A stretch of 34,740 nucleotides of DNA from Alkalihalobacillus sp. BA299. Lineage in GTDB: Bacteria > Bacillota > Bacilli > Bacillales > Bacillaceae_F. The position numbers and the translations under genes were made by a program. Positions 1 through 7,489 of the stretch are shown one piece after another (the stretch's first letter is position 1; every line of letters starts with the position of its first letter). The stretch lies in assembly GCF_017745675.1 (NCBI RefSeq), contig NZ_JAFLJM010000031.1:1-34740 (forward strand). Reading direction: 5' to 3'. Below the pieces are notes generated by a model, which was not told the DNA's origin, did no database searches, and saw nothing but the letters and a program-made list of their open reading frames with translations.

Positions 1-42
1 AACTGCTGGAAATACACCGCTCCATTTTACTTTGTTTTTCAT
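1..42 (-). CDS. DapA/NanA-family aldolase or lyase, N-terminal 14 codons only (runs off the window)
   Basis: The minus strand reads an ATG at 42-40 followed by MKNKVKWSGVFPAV. The pattern GVFPAV is the conserved first beta strand of the class I aldolase superfamily that includes dihydrodipicolinate synthase and N-acetylneuraminate lyase. A good ribosome binding site (AGGAGG, complement of 51-56) sits 8 bases upstream. The exact substrate cannot be told from 14 residues. The operators upstream suggest a sugar-acid or sialic-acid-like catabolic role rather than housekeeping lysine synthesis, but that is inference. Confidence 0.6.
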   Translation of the reverse strand, partial: MKNKVKWSGVFPAV

Positions 43-76
43 ATTAAATTCCTCCTAATTGATTAATAAGTTTATA

Positions 77-125
77 GTAAACGTTTACGTAACACAATAG
101 TATAATGATAGCGCTTTTTTGTCAA
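77..125 (-). promoter_or_regulatory. Sigma-A promoter with overlapping LacI/CcpA-type operator for the minus-strand aldolase
   Basis: On the minus strand TTGACA (125-120) is followed 17 bases later by TACTAT (102-97). The perfect palindrome GTAAACGTTTAC at 77-88 lies about 10 bases past the -10, where it would cover the transcription start. The sequence is typical of LacI-family sites and resembles a catabolite-responsive element. A repressor bound here would block initiation. Confidence 0.65.
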
Positions 126-237
126 TATATTTATTATTTTTTGAAATTTAAATATAATTAGCAGGTATTTTTAGGAGGTTTTGCTAAAGTATTCATGATA
201 AACATTAAAAATATTAGGGTTTTTTCAAAAAACATAA

Positions 238-249
238 GTAAACGTTTAA
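238..249. promoter_or_regulatory. Second LacI-type operator, upstream of the promoter
   Basis: GTAAACGTTTAA repeats 11 of the 12 bases of the operator at 77-88; TAAACGTTTA inside it is a perfect palindrome. It lies about 160 bp further upstream, beyond the -35, so it could act by looping with the first site or by road-blocking. Confidence 0.5.
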
Positions 250-379
250 GTAATTTTTAATCGATCTACCGTAAAAAAATGAAAAGACAACAAAAACACG
301 TATCGCCGTCTCAAGCACTATATTTCGTTCATAAATATCCTTCCCCTAACATTAGAATAATCACTATTTTGAGTGTAAT
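250..379. other. Intergenic stretch without recognisable gene
   Basis: AT-rich sequence between the upper LacI-type operator and the restriction-endonuclease remnant. No open reading frame, RNA motif or strong hairpin is visible. Confidence 0.4.
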
Positions 380-706
380 CTATTGAATAGAGGATGAGAA
401 CTCTACTTTGCGGTCTAGAGCAGCAACCCTGTTTGTTTCGGTTTCTTGTAACGTTCGTTTTGCACTTACTTTTTCACCGTTAGGGTTAGGGTTAATTTCC
501 AGTATCATATCAATGAGTGCTTGACGGCCGATTAATTTAACCCTGTTGAAGCCGCGAGTTCTTTGGCTGCTTTGGTGAAATCATTATTTGACATTACCCA
601 TGCTTCATCAGCCTTATAATCCGGGAAGGGAAGCTTGTACTTCTTGAACCGCTTTCATACTTACCTTTTTAGAATATCTCTTTGCTTGTAATAAAGTTCG
701 TTTTCT
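380..706 (-). pseudogene. Mrr-type restriction endonuclease, C-terminal remnant
   Basis: Reading the minus strand through at least two frameshifts gives segments LLQAKRYSKKVSMKAVQEV, YKADEAWVMSNNDFTKAAKE and VKLIGRQALIDMILEINPNP, ending at a TAG at 382-380. The QAKRY...V..AVQEV core is the catalytic Q-x-K region of the Mrr_cat (PF04471) endonuclease fold, and the later segments match the helices that follow it. The N-terminal part, including the upstream catalytic acidic residue, is missing. The family cleaves DNA, often modified DNA. This copy cannot make a working enzyme. Family assignment is from recognition, not from a search. Confidence 0.75.
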
Positions 707-726
707 ATCTAATGGAGTTTACAGGC

Positions 727-816
727 ATGGCGAGATCTGTAGCTTCTGGGATCACAAAAGTTATTTGCCCTAAACGAGCTATTTTAGGGGTTCTAATTGC
801 TACAGCTATCCTTACT
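727..816 (+). pseudogene. GntP-family permease fragment (about 30 codons)
   Basis: In one frame from 727 the sequence reads MARSVASGITKV, then CPKRAILGVLIATAILT. This resembles an internal membrane segment of GntP-type gluconate/carboxylate:H+ symporters, where ATAILTYGGVSLF is typical. The frame breaks exactly where TYGG would be expected, at the junction with the ABC ATPase fragment near 812-822. Both the rest of the N-terminus and the whole C-terminus are missing, so this is a deletion scar. Family call is moderate because only 30 residues are visible. Confidence 0.5.
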
Positions 817-988
817 TAAAAAGCTCTTTACATGGAGAAATCAGTCAAATAATGCACTTGCTGATATTTCCTTTTCAATTGAGGAAGGAACATGTCTAGG
901 GTTACTTGGGACAAGTGGAGCCGGTAAAAGCACCTTAGGTAAAGTGATTCTTGGCATACAACGTCCGCAGCGAGGCCAAAGAAAATAA
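812..988 (+). pseudogene. NikE/OppF-type ABC transporter ATPase, N-terminal fragment
   Basis: The translation contains ALADISFSIEEGTCLGLLG and a Walker A motif GTSGAGKS, then LGKVILGIQRPQRG, followed by a TAA at 986-988. These are the first ~60 residues of a nickel/oligopeptide-type ABC ATPase (NikE, OppF, DppF family), which drive import of metal chelates or peptides from the inner face of the membrane. Q-loop, signature motif and Walker B are absent here but present in the fragment at 3673-4330, so the two are probably halves of one gene family. The apparent start at 797 lies in permease-derived sequence and is artificial. Confidence 0.75.
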
Positions 989-1078
989 ATACTGGTGATC
1001 ATCTTATAGAAGCAGTAAGCAATTAATGGAATATAGTAATAACAGTGTTCAATTAAATGATGGAAAAAATAGATGTAT

Positions 1079-1142
1079 GAGAAGAAAGTATATTATATAC
1101 TTTCTTCTCAACAATCTGAGAGAATAGATCTTCTATTCTCTC
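1079..1142. terminator. Two tandem perfect hairpins
   Basis: First hairpin: arms 1079-1092 and 1096-1109, 14 bp perfect, loop of 3, no T run after it. Second hairpin: arms 1118-1128 and 1132-1142, 11 bp perfect, loop of 3, followed by TTTATTCTT. The second could terminate transcription on the plus strand; the first could be a processing signal or an old terminator. They sit between two gene remnants, so their original partner is unknown. Confidence 0.5.
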
Positions 1143-1176
1143 TTTATTCTTAAATCTTCTAGAAGTAAGAGTATGA

Positions 1177-1342
1177 ACCTGGTTGCTGCAGAAAGAACCA
1201 GTAACAGCTCCTATTGTCGGTGCTACAAAAATCTCTCATCTTGAAGATGCAGTAGCTGCTCTTTCAGTTTCCTTAATGCCGGAAGAAGTAGTCTACTTTG
1301 GAAGAACCATATATACCGCACTCAATAGTTGGTCATAATTAA
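1177..1342 (+). pseudogene. Aldo/keto reductase, C-terminal remnant
   Basis: From 1177 the frame reads WLLQKEPVTAPIVGATKI then SHLEDAVAALSVSLMPEE. After a frameshift near 1298, EEPYIPHSIVGHN and a stop (TAA 1340-1342) follow. WLL..P...APIVGATK..HLEDA is the conserved C-terminal part of NAD(P)H-dependent aldo/keto reductases of the YajO/YrpG type, in which the GATK segment contacts the nucleotide. The catalytic Asp-Tyr-Lys-His part is lost, so only about the last 55 of ~325 residues remain. Confidence 0.75.
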
Positions 1343-1372
1343 TAGTAATCTTTATTTTCAGTAAATTTAGTA

Positions 1373-1402
1373 TTGACAACTTGGGGGTAATCGATATATC
1401 AT
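1373..1402 (+). promoter_or_regulatory. Probable sigma-A promoter of the T-box/leuA unit
   Basis: TTGACA at 1373-1378 is followed by TATATC (1395-1400, spacer 16) or TATCAT (1397-1402, spacer 18). It lies just upstream of the T-box leader. Confidence 0.5.
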
Positions 1403-1424
1403 TGTACTTAATTTAATAATAATA

Positions 1425-1690
1425 AGCGAAGATTGGAAATAGTAAAAGGATTTATAAACTTGTCAGAGAGCCGATGGTTGGTGAGAATCGGTAGTTATAA
1501 CTTTTGAACTCATCCAAGAGCTACTCCCTGAACATAATTAGTAGGGGATGTCGGTTTTCTACCGTTATGAAGATAGGTGGTGATTGCTACCGAAAATGAG
1601 TGGGTTAATATTATTATGATTAATCAATTAGAGTGGTACCGCGAGCAATGCCTCGTCTCTATATTTTTATAGAGACGGGGCTTTTTTTAT
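1425..1690 (+). promoter_or_regulatory. T-box leader, leucine-type, with terminator
   Basis: The leader ends with the T-box core GTGGTACCGCG (1633-1643), which pairs with the CCA end of uncharged tRNA. A GC-rich terminator follows (arms 1650-1662 and 1669-1681, then T7). In stem I the sequence GAACTCATCC at 1506-1515 fits a specifier loop with codon CTC (1509-1511), i.e. leucine, matching the leuA that follows. Uncharged tRNA-Leu would stabilise the antiterminator and turn on leuA when leucine is scarce. The T-box and terminator are clear; the specifier assignment is likely but rests on position and context. Confidence 0.88.
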
Positions 1691-1734
1691 TTTTCAATAA
1701 ACTAAGAATTATAAAAGAAAAGGTGGGAGTCAGG

Positions 1735-3438
1735 ATGAAAAATGTCGATAAATATTCTAGAGGTTACTTTATGCCCCCAGTGCAACGCTTGAAATGGACA
1801 GAAAAGGAGTATATTACAGAAGCTCCTAACTGGTGTAGTGTAGATCTTCGCGATGGAAATCAGGCTTTGGTCGTCCCGATGAGTCTTGAGGAAAAGTTAG
1901 AATATTTTCAGTTGCTTTTACAAGTAGGTTTCAAGGAAATCGAAGTCGGTTTTCCAGCTGCTTCGGAAACCGAATTTGCCTTTTTACGTACATTAATTGA
2001 AGAAAATTTGATTCCAGATGATGTGACAATACAAGTATTAACACAGTCAAGAGAACATATTATCAAAAAAACATTTGAAGCGTTACAGGGTGCGAATAAA
2101 GCAGTGGTGCACTTATACAATTCGACATCTGTGGCACAGCGTGAGCAAGTATTTAAAAAATCTAAAGAAGAAATTATTGATATTGCTGTAACTGGAGCAA
2201 AACTGCTTAAGAAATATGCTGCTGAAACCGAAGGGAATTTTCAATTTCAATATTCTCCAGAAAGCTTCACAGGTACAGAAATAGAGTTTGCGCTTGAAAT
2301 TTGCAACAGGGTACTTGATATTTGGCAGCCGACAGCTGATAACAAGGTAATTATTAACCTGCCAGCTACTGTATCCATGTCCATGCCTCACGTTTACGCA
2401 AGTCAAATTGAGTACATGAGTGACAATCTGAGCTACCGAGATAAGGTAATCCTATCACTTCATCCACACAATGACAGAGGAACTGGGGTAGCAGATGCCG
2501 AGCTAGGAATGCTTGCTGGAGCGCAAAGAGTCGAAGGAACATTGTTTGGAAACGGAGAAAGAACAGGGAACGTGGATATCGTAACGCTTGCATTAAACAT
2601 GTTTGCACACGGGGTAGATCCAATGCTGAATTTTGAAAATATCCCTACCATTATTTCCAAATATGAAAAATTAACAAGAATGAAGGTTCACGAAAGACAT
2701 CCATATGGTGGTGAACTTGTCTTTACTGCATTTTCAGGTTCCCATCAAGATGCCATTGCTAAAGGTATGAAATGGCGCGAGGAAAAAGAACGTCAGTATT
2801 GGACTGTACCCTATCTATTAATTGATCCTATGGATATTGGAAGAGAATATGAAGGAGATATCATCCGAATTAACAGTCAATCTGGTAAGGGAGGAATCGG
2901 TTATATCCTTCAGCAAACATACGGAATTGATCTACCTTCCGAAATGCGTGAGAGTTTTGGATATAGTGTAAAAAATGTTTCAGATCACAATCACAAGGAA
3001 CTTAAGCCGAATGAAATCTATGACATTTTCATCAACGAATATGTGAATATTAACACCCCTGTCGAATTTGTCCATTACAAATACACTCAAAATGGTCATT
3101 ACGAAACGATTGTATCGATCAGGGTGAAAAATGAAGAACATGAATTTTCTGGTGTGGGAAATGGAAGACTTGATGCCATCAGCAACGCTCTTCAAACCAA
3201 ACTGGGTATCGACTATACAGATTTGATCTATAAGCAGCATGCGCTAGAAATAGGCTCAGGATCAAACGCTGTATCCTATGTAGGAATTACCGCAAAGAAT
3301 GGTACTGTCTATTGGGGGTGCGGAATTGACACTGATATTATGACCTCCTCAGTAAAAGCTCTGTTTAGTGCCGTTAATAACATGGTAACTAACTTACAAC
3401 TTCCTGTTGAAAAAGAATTTATGCATTCTAAAAAATAA
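1735..3438 (+). CDS. leuA: 2-isopropylmalate synthase, long LeuA2-like type
   Basis: Joins acetyl-CoA and 2-oxoisovalerate to 2-isopropylmalate, the committed step of leucine synthesis in the cytosol. The ATG at 1735 gives 567 residues and follows GGTGGGAG; the reading frame is open back to 1633 but that part lies inside the T-box terminator. Residues 37-43 (DLRDGNQ) carry the metal and catalytic site of the HMGL-like TIM barrel, and HPHND at 243-247 supplies metal-binding histidines. FGNGERTGNVD follows, and the C-terminal ~130 residues form the LeuA regulatory dimer domain. The length and sequence match the yeast/actinobacterial-like branch rather than the ~510-residue LeuA of the usual Bacillus leu operon. 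No leuBCD genes are nearby. The gene is intact although flanked on both sides by broken genes, which suggests it arrived as a regulated cassette. Confidence 0.93.
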   Translation: MKNVDKYSRGYFMPPVQRLKWTEKEYITEAPNWCSVDLRDGNQALVVPMSLEEKLEYFQLLLQVGFKEIEVGFPAASETEFAFLRTLIEENLIPDDVTIQVLTQSREHIIKKTFEALQGANKAVVHLYNSTSVAQREQVFKKSKEEIIDIAVTGAKLLKKYAAETEGNFQFQYSPESFTGTEIEFALEICNRVLDIWQPTADNKVIINLPATVSMSMPHVYASQIEYMSDNLSYRDKVILSLHPHNDRGTGVADAELGMLAGAQRVEGTLFGNGERTGNVDIVTLALNMFAHGVDPMLNFENIPTIISKYEKLTRMKVHERHPYGGELVFTAFSGSHQDAIAKGMKWREEKERQYWTVPYLLIDPMDIGREYEGDIIRINSQSGKGGIGYILQQTYGIDLPSEMRESFGYSVKNVSDHNHKELKPNEIYDIFINEYVNINTPVEFVHYKYTQNGHYETIVSIRVKNEEHEFSGVGNGRLDAISNALQTKLGIDYTDLIYKQHALEIGSGSNAVSYVGITAKNGTVYWGCGIDTDIMTSSVKALFSAVNNMVTNLQLPVEKEFMHSKK

Positions 3439-3514
3439 GTGGGAAAATATGATTATCTTTTATGGCAACAATATTTTCTAAATTTTATTATAGAGAACAA
3501 GAACATAGCAATGC

Positions 3515-3561
3515 ATAACCATCGCATAAAAAGTTTGACTTGTGTGATGGTTATATTTTTT
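3515..3561 (+). terminator. Terminator of leuA
   Basis: Arms ATAACCATC (3515-3523) and GATGGTTAT (3546-3554) are perfectly complementary and are followed by ATTTTTT, 77 bases after the leuA stop. Confidence 0.75.
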
Positions 3562-3672
3562 AGTACTGTAAAAAAATTATGCTGTACCCGCGTGGGGAAG
3601 AATTCAATTTAAATATTGAAAAAGTTATGTACAGCTATAAACAATGACTATTCATTTATCGTTAACGTTATC

Positions 3673-4330
3673 GATTCTAGGTATACAACGTCCACAGCAT
3701 GGCTAGGTTTTGTTTCAAGGATATGATATTTATCATTCGGATAAAAATACCCAACGAAAAATACGCCGCGATCTACAAGTTGTTTTTCAGGATTCATATT
3801 CATTGGATAATCCCCGTATGACAGCTGAACGTATTATAAGCGAACCATTAGAAAACTATGAAAAACTAACCTTAAGTGAACAAAGAAGAACGGTTATTTC
3901 GCTATTGGAACGAGTAGGATTAAGTGAAAAGGATTTAAAAAAATATCCGCATCAATTTAGCGGTGGACAATTGCAAAGAATTAATATTGCAAGGGCAATC
4001 TCTCTTAAACCGAAGTTAATCGTCCTAGACGAATTGGTTAGTAGTCTAGATATGGTTACACAAAGCTTAATTTTAGACTTATTAAGAGAATTAAAAGATG
4101 ACTTCGGCTTATCTTATCTTTTTATTACACATGATATTAAAGCTGCCTTTTCTATCTCTGATACTATTGGTGTGCTTGAAAAAGGAGAATTAATTGAGAT
4201 TTACGATTCAAAAGATCAGTTTTTTTCCTCAAAACATCCTGCAATTGTAAGGATGAGAGATTCTATTCTTGCTGAGCATCCACGTTTTCGTTCAATTCCG
4301 GCAAGGGTGAACATGGTTTTAGATCCATAA
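3673..4330 (+). pseudogene. NikE/OppF-type ABC transporter ATPase, C-terminal fragment
   Basis: In frame from 3674 the sequence reads ILGIQRPQHG, a TAG (3704-3706, where a Gln codon is expected), then VLFQGYDIYHSDKNTQRK. Next come the Q-loop region QVVFQDSYSLDNPRM, the signature FSGGQLQRINIARAI, a Walker B LIVLDELVSSLD and the H-loop LFITHDI. It lacks Walker A, which is on the fragment at 812-988. The first 33 bases repeat the end of that fragment (946-978) with 27 of 33 identical. Walker B is followed by Leu where Pro or Ala is usual. The remainder from TTG 3710 is open for 206 codons, but without a P-loop it cannot work as a transporter ATPase on its own. Confidence 0.8.
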
Positions 4331-4380
4331 GAGTTAAAGAGTCCCTAAATGTGATTAAGATAGAAATAAAACGAAGAAGT

Positions 4381-4415
4381 AGTGTCACACCATATCAAAA
4401 TGCTGTGACATTTTT
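4381..4415 (+). terminator. Terminator after the ABC ATPase fragment
   Basis: The arms TGTCACA and TGTGACA pair and are followed by TTTTTG. A 12-codon reading frame (ATG 4433) with a good ribosome binding site follows and then stops; it may be the stump of a deleted next gene. Confidence 0.6.
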
Positions 4416-4469
4416 GTTAAAGGGGGAAGAATATGAGTTTACAAAGTACAATGTCTTCAAGCACTAAGT

Positions 4470-4738
4470 AAAGTTAACTTATAACTTACTCTTTTACATA
4501 CAGAATCTAGACTGATAGCTTGCTGTATTTACTCTTTTATTGAACATACTTGTGAGCTGAAGATCTTAAATCGAGTAGAAGGTATTCATCTAATATACAA
4601 ATACTGAATAGAACAAGAAGGTAATTAATTTGTAATTTTTTTTGAAAGCAGATCATACCCCATAGCCCCTTATAGCTATTCCGATTTTATCTACATTATG
4701 TTTTGATAATACTATAATTGATAAGGAGCGCTAAAGAT
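4470..4738. other. Intergenic stretch upstream of the two-component genes
   Basis: No gene is recognisable. GATAATACTATAAT near 4705-4718 contains a good -10 (TATAAT) that could serve the kinase operon; no convincing -35 is seen. Confidence 0.35.
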
Positions 4739-5568
4739 ATGACTTATAGACAGATAAAAATGCTTATTCTGCTCTTACCTACGATCACCATTGGTCTATG
4801 GGAATACGTTCGTCACGAATTTTTATTACCATATATATCAATGGAATTAGGCAACTTACTCGCACCAGTTATCGTTTTTGTTGTAACGATGATATTTCTT
4901 GTAAAGCTTTTTACAATGTTAGAACATATTAAGGAAGATTTAGAAAAACAAAATCACAAAAAGCTATTCTTGAAGAAAGGGAAAGGCTCTCTCGGGAATT
5001 GCATGATGGTATTGCCCAATCATTCTTTCTACTCTCTGTAAGAATGAACCAGCTAGAAAAAAGCGAAAAGCATTTAAAAGAAAATGAGATATATCAGAAA
5101 GTGAAGAAAACAGTCCAACATGTTCATGACGATGTGAGACAAGCCATCTTTAACCTCAAACATTCTGAAGTTGAACAGACTTTTGATTGGAATGACTCAT
5201 TAAGTCAATTAATCTCGAATTTTAAACAAGATACGAGGATATCGATTACATTTGATTGGCAAATAAATGAGAAACGTTTAACACCAAAAGAAAAAATTGA
5301 ACTATTTGCATGTTTAAAAGAGGCGTTAATGAATGTTCAAAAGCATTCACAAGCTCAAGCCGTATGGGTTACAGCAAAAGAAATAGAGCATGGGTGGATA
5401 TGTAAAATTGAAGATGATGGTATTGGATTTACATCTATAAACAATAAGGAAGGTAGTTTCGGTTTAGACATTATGAAAGATCGTGTTAATAAGATGGATT
5501 GGATATTATCAATCAGTTGTGATAAAGGGAAAACAAAAGTCGAAATTCGTAAGGAGAAAAAAATATGA
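4739..5568 (+). pseudogene. NarL-family sensor histidine kinase with one-base frameshift
   Basis: ATG 4739 follows AAGGAG at 4723-4728. The first part has two membrane segments (MLILLLPTITIGLWEYV and LLAPVIVFVVTMIFLV) and a short coiled linker. The frame is lost in the run of five A at 4958-4962; one more A would join it to AILEERERLSRELHDGIAQS, the HisKA_3 phosphoacceptor motif. After that come EALMNVQKHSQA (N box), DDGIGF (G1) and GSFGLDIMKDR of the HATPase_c domain. The restored protein is about 277 residues, normal for this family. It overlaps the response regulator by ATGA, so the two form an operon. The lesion may be a real mutation, transcriptional slippage on the A run or a sequencing error. 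Confidence 0.85.
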
Positions 5569-6215
5569 CTCAACCATTCCGAATTTTAATTGTTGACGAC
5601 CATGAACATGCTAGAGAAGCAATAAGGGAGATTTTGGCCACATATGAAAACTTTCAAATTGTCGGGGAAGCTACTAATGGAATTGCTGCCATTGAGATGA
5701 CAGAGCAATTGATGCCTGACGTAATTTTGATGGATATTAATATGCCCAAAATGGATGGGTTAGAAGCAACGAAAATAATAAAAACAAAACATCCTTATGT
5801 GAAAATTATCATCATTACTGTTTCAGACGAAGTAACAAATCTTTTTGAAGCGTTAAAGAAAGGTGCTCAAGGATATCTCCTTAAAAATATTGATCCGTCT
5901 TCCTGGTATGACTATTTACAAGCCATTGCCGACGATGCAGTACCTATGTCTGAGGACTTGGCTTTTAGAATACTGCAAGAATTTACTTCTCAAAAAGAAA
6001 AACAGACTGAAAAGAATCCACTGTCAAAACGAGAACAAGAAGTACTTGAATTGGTTGCTAAAGGTTATAAAAATAAAGAAATAGCGACAGAGTTCCAAAT
6101 CTCAGAATATACCGTTAAAAATCATTTAAAAAACATCCTCGAAAAGCTACATCTACAAAACCGAGTTCAATTAACAAGCTACGCTTATGAGCATGGATGG
6201 ATTGATAAAAAATAG
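5565..6215 (+). CDS. NarL/FixJ-family response regulator
   Basis: 216 residues. The receiver domain spans about 1-125, with acidic pocket D11-D12, phosphoacceptor D57 in VILMDINMP, T85 and K107. The LuxR-type helix-turn-helix spans about 150-210, with LSKREQEVLELVAKGYKNKE and the recognition helix EYTVKNHLKN. The start codon overlaps the kinase stop codon (ATGA). It should be phosphorylated by that kinase and bind DNA as a dimer. The DUF4198 and copCD genes begin 118 bases downstream on the same strand and are likely targets or co-transcribed; this is inference from position. Confidence 0.93.
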   Translation: MTQPFRILIVDDHEHAREAIREILATYENFQIVGEATNGIAAIEMTEQLMPDVILMDINMPKMDGLEATKIIKTKHPYVKIIIITVSDEVTNLFEALKKGAQGYLLKNIDPSSWYDYLQAIADDAVPMSEDLAFRILQEFTSQKEKQTEKNPLSKREQEVLELVAKGYKNKEIATEFQISEYTVKNHLKNILEKLHLQNRVQLTSYAYEHGWIDKK

Positions 6216-6332
6216 TATTGTCACAAAGAAATCACAACTTTCCTCACCTACTAGCCCCCTTGAGTCATATTTAAAAACATTGCTTACTTATATACTTAAA
6301 GGGAATTAAATAACGGCTAGGAGGATTATACG

Positions 6333-7274
6333 ATGAGAAAATATTTATTTTTGGCTCTAATCACTTTATTATTTTTTAGCTTTAGCCCATCGACTCTTGC
6401 TCATGATGGATGGGCTCAAACCAATTCACCGATTATTGAAGTTGGAGAGACCGCTTACATTGAACTTCTATTTGGAAATCATACTAATGAACACGCTAGT
6501 TATAGAATTGAGGGTACATGGAATCCAGATAATTCAAGCGTATTCGTAACAGCTCCAACTGGTGATAAAATTGACATCACGGACACACTTTTTTACACAG
6601 GGGAAACAGCCGAAGGGGCAAATGAAGAAAGAATAGGTGTCAATAACTATTATGTTTCTTCGTTTTCATCTTCTACACCTGGTGCTTATGTTATTTCTGT
6701 TGAAGGAGATGCTATTTTTAGAGATAAACGTACCTTAAGAAGTGCCAAATCTTTTGTAGCGGTAAGTGAGGTTCCGATTGTTAGTTATGTTCAAGATTTC
6801 ACAGGGTTTGACAAGCAAGTAAGTCCTGACCGTGCAGAAATCGTTCCGCTGTTTAATCCAGCAGGCATTACTCCAGACCAAGAAGTATCTGTTCAAGTTT
6901 TTATTCAAGGGGAACCATTAGCAGACACTGAAGTTTCATTAGTTCGGCGAAGTACTTCTGATGCAGAACGATTCACAACAGATGAAAATGGGGTTATTAC
7001 TTTTACAACCGGTCCTGCTGATTATTACTTATTAAGAGTAAAGCCTTCTACTGAAGAAAGCGTAGAAGGGGAATACGAAGCAACCTATTACGAAGCAACA
7101 ATGTCATTTGTTGTTCAAAATGGGACTGGCTCATCAACAGCAGAACTTGATACATTAATTTCTTCTGACCAAGTTCAACAAGGAAATAGTCAAACAAGTC
7201 CTTTCTTATATGTTTCAATTTTCTTAGCATTAGCATTAATTGCTTCTTTAATCTTTAAATCTAGAAAAAAATAA
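6333..7274 (+). CDS. DUF4198 secreted, membrane-anchored protein (metal uptake-associated)
   Basis: 313 residues with AGGAGG 13 bases before the ATG. A signal peptide of 23 residues ends in STLA, leaving an N-terminal His-Asp-Gly-Trp. A beta-rich DUF4198 region follows, and a C-terminal membrane helix near 292-308 ends in KSRKK. The family resembles periplasmic components of nickel/cobalt uptake and has been linked to metal delivery. The exposed N-terminal His recurs in the CopC protein encoded next door. Together with CopC-CopD this points to capture of copper or a similar metal outside the membrane. The precise metal is not shown by the sequence. Confidence 0.8.
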   Translation: MRKYLFLALITLLFFSFSPSTLAHDGWAQTNSPIIEVGETAYIELLFGNHTNEHASYRIEGTWNPDNSSVFVTAPTGDKIDITDTLFYTGETAEGANEERIGVNNYYVSSFSSSTPGAYVISVEGDAIFRDKRTLRSAKSFVAVSEVPIVSYVQDFTGFDKQVSPDRAEIVPLFNPAGITPDQEVSVQVFIQGEPLADTEVSLVRRSTSDAERFTTDENGVITFTTGPADYYLLRVKPSTEESVEGEYEATYYEATMSFVVQNGTGSSTAELDTLISSDQVQQGNSQTSPFLYVSIFLALALIASLIFKSRKK

Positions 7275-7282
7275 ATTCAAAA

Positions 7283-7322
7283 GAAGAGGGGCGCAGAATA
7301 CGAATGAGCGTCCCTTTTTTAT
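7283..7322 (+). terminator. Terminator after the DUF4198 gene
   Basis: GGGGCGC and GCGTCCC pair (with G-T pairs) around the loop and are followed by TTTTTT at about 7315-7320. Confidence 0.65.
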
Positions 7323-7342
7323 AAAAAAAGTATAAAATTCGC

Positions 7343-7469
7343 AGATGTCTAGCGTAAGCCACCTAGCCGCTCGAGGTCACTTCGGTCCGTCAAATGTGTC
7401 CAAAAAACGGGACACTTATTGTCGGCCCTCCAGTGCTTGTCGAGGCTGAGCAAGGCACTTGCGCTTTTC
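7343..7469. repeat. Dispersed Bacillaceae-type palindromic repeat
   Basis: About 127 bp beginning GATGTCTAGCG, with CCGCTCGAGGTCACTTCGG in the left part, a central hairpin (GTGTCC 7396-7401 with GGACAC 7410-7415), CCTCCAGTGCTTGTCGAGGC in the right part and ending GCACTTGCGCTTTTC. Near-identical elements are common between genes in Bacillus, Geobacillus and relatives, from general knowledge. It is far more GC-rich than its surroundings. It lies directly before copCD, so it may affect the messenger RNA. Confidence 0.75.
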
Positions 7470-7489
7470 ATATATGGTGGTGAAATGAT

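Noticed and set aside
2113..2660. Several minus-strand frames of 66-97 codons within leuA
   Set aside because: They overlap the well-supported leuA in antisense and contain no recognisable motif.
4433..4471. 12-codon frame with a strong ribosome binding site after the ABC ATPase fragment
   Set aside because: Too short to identify; more likely the stump of a deleted gene than a peptide gene.
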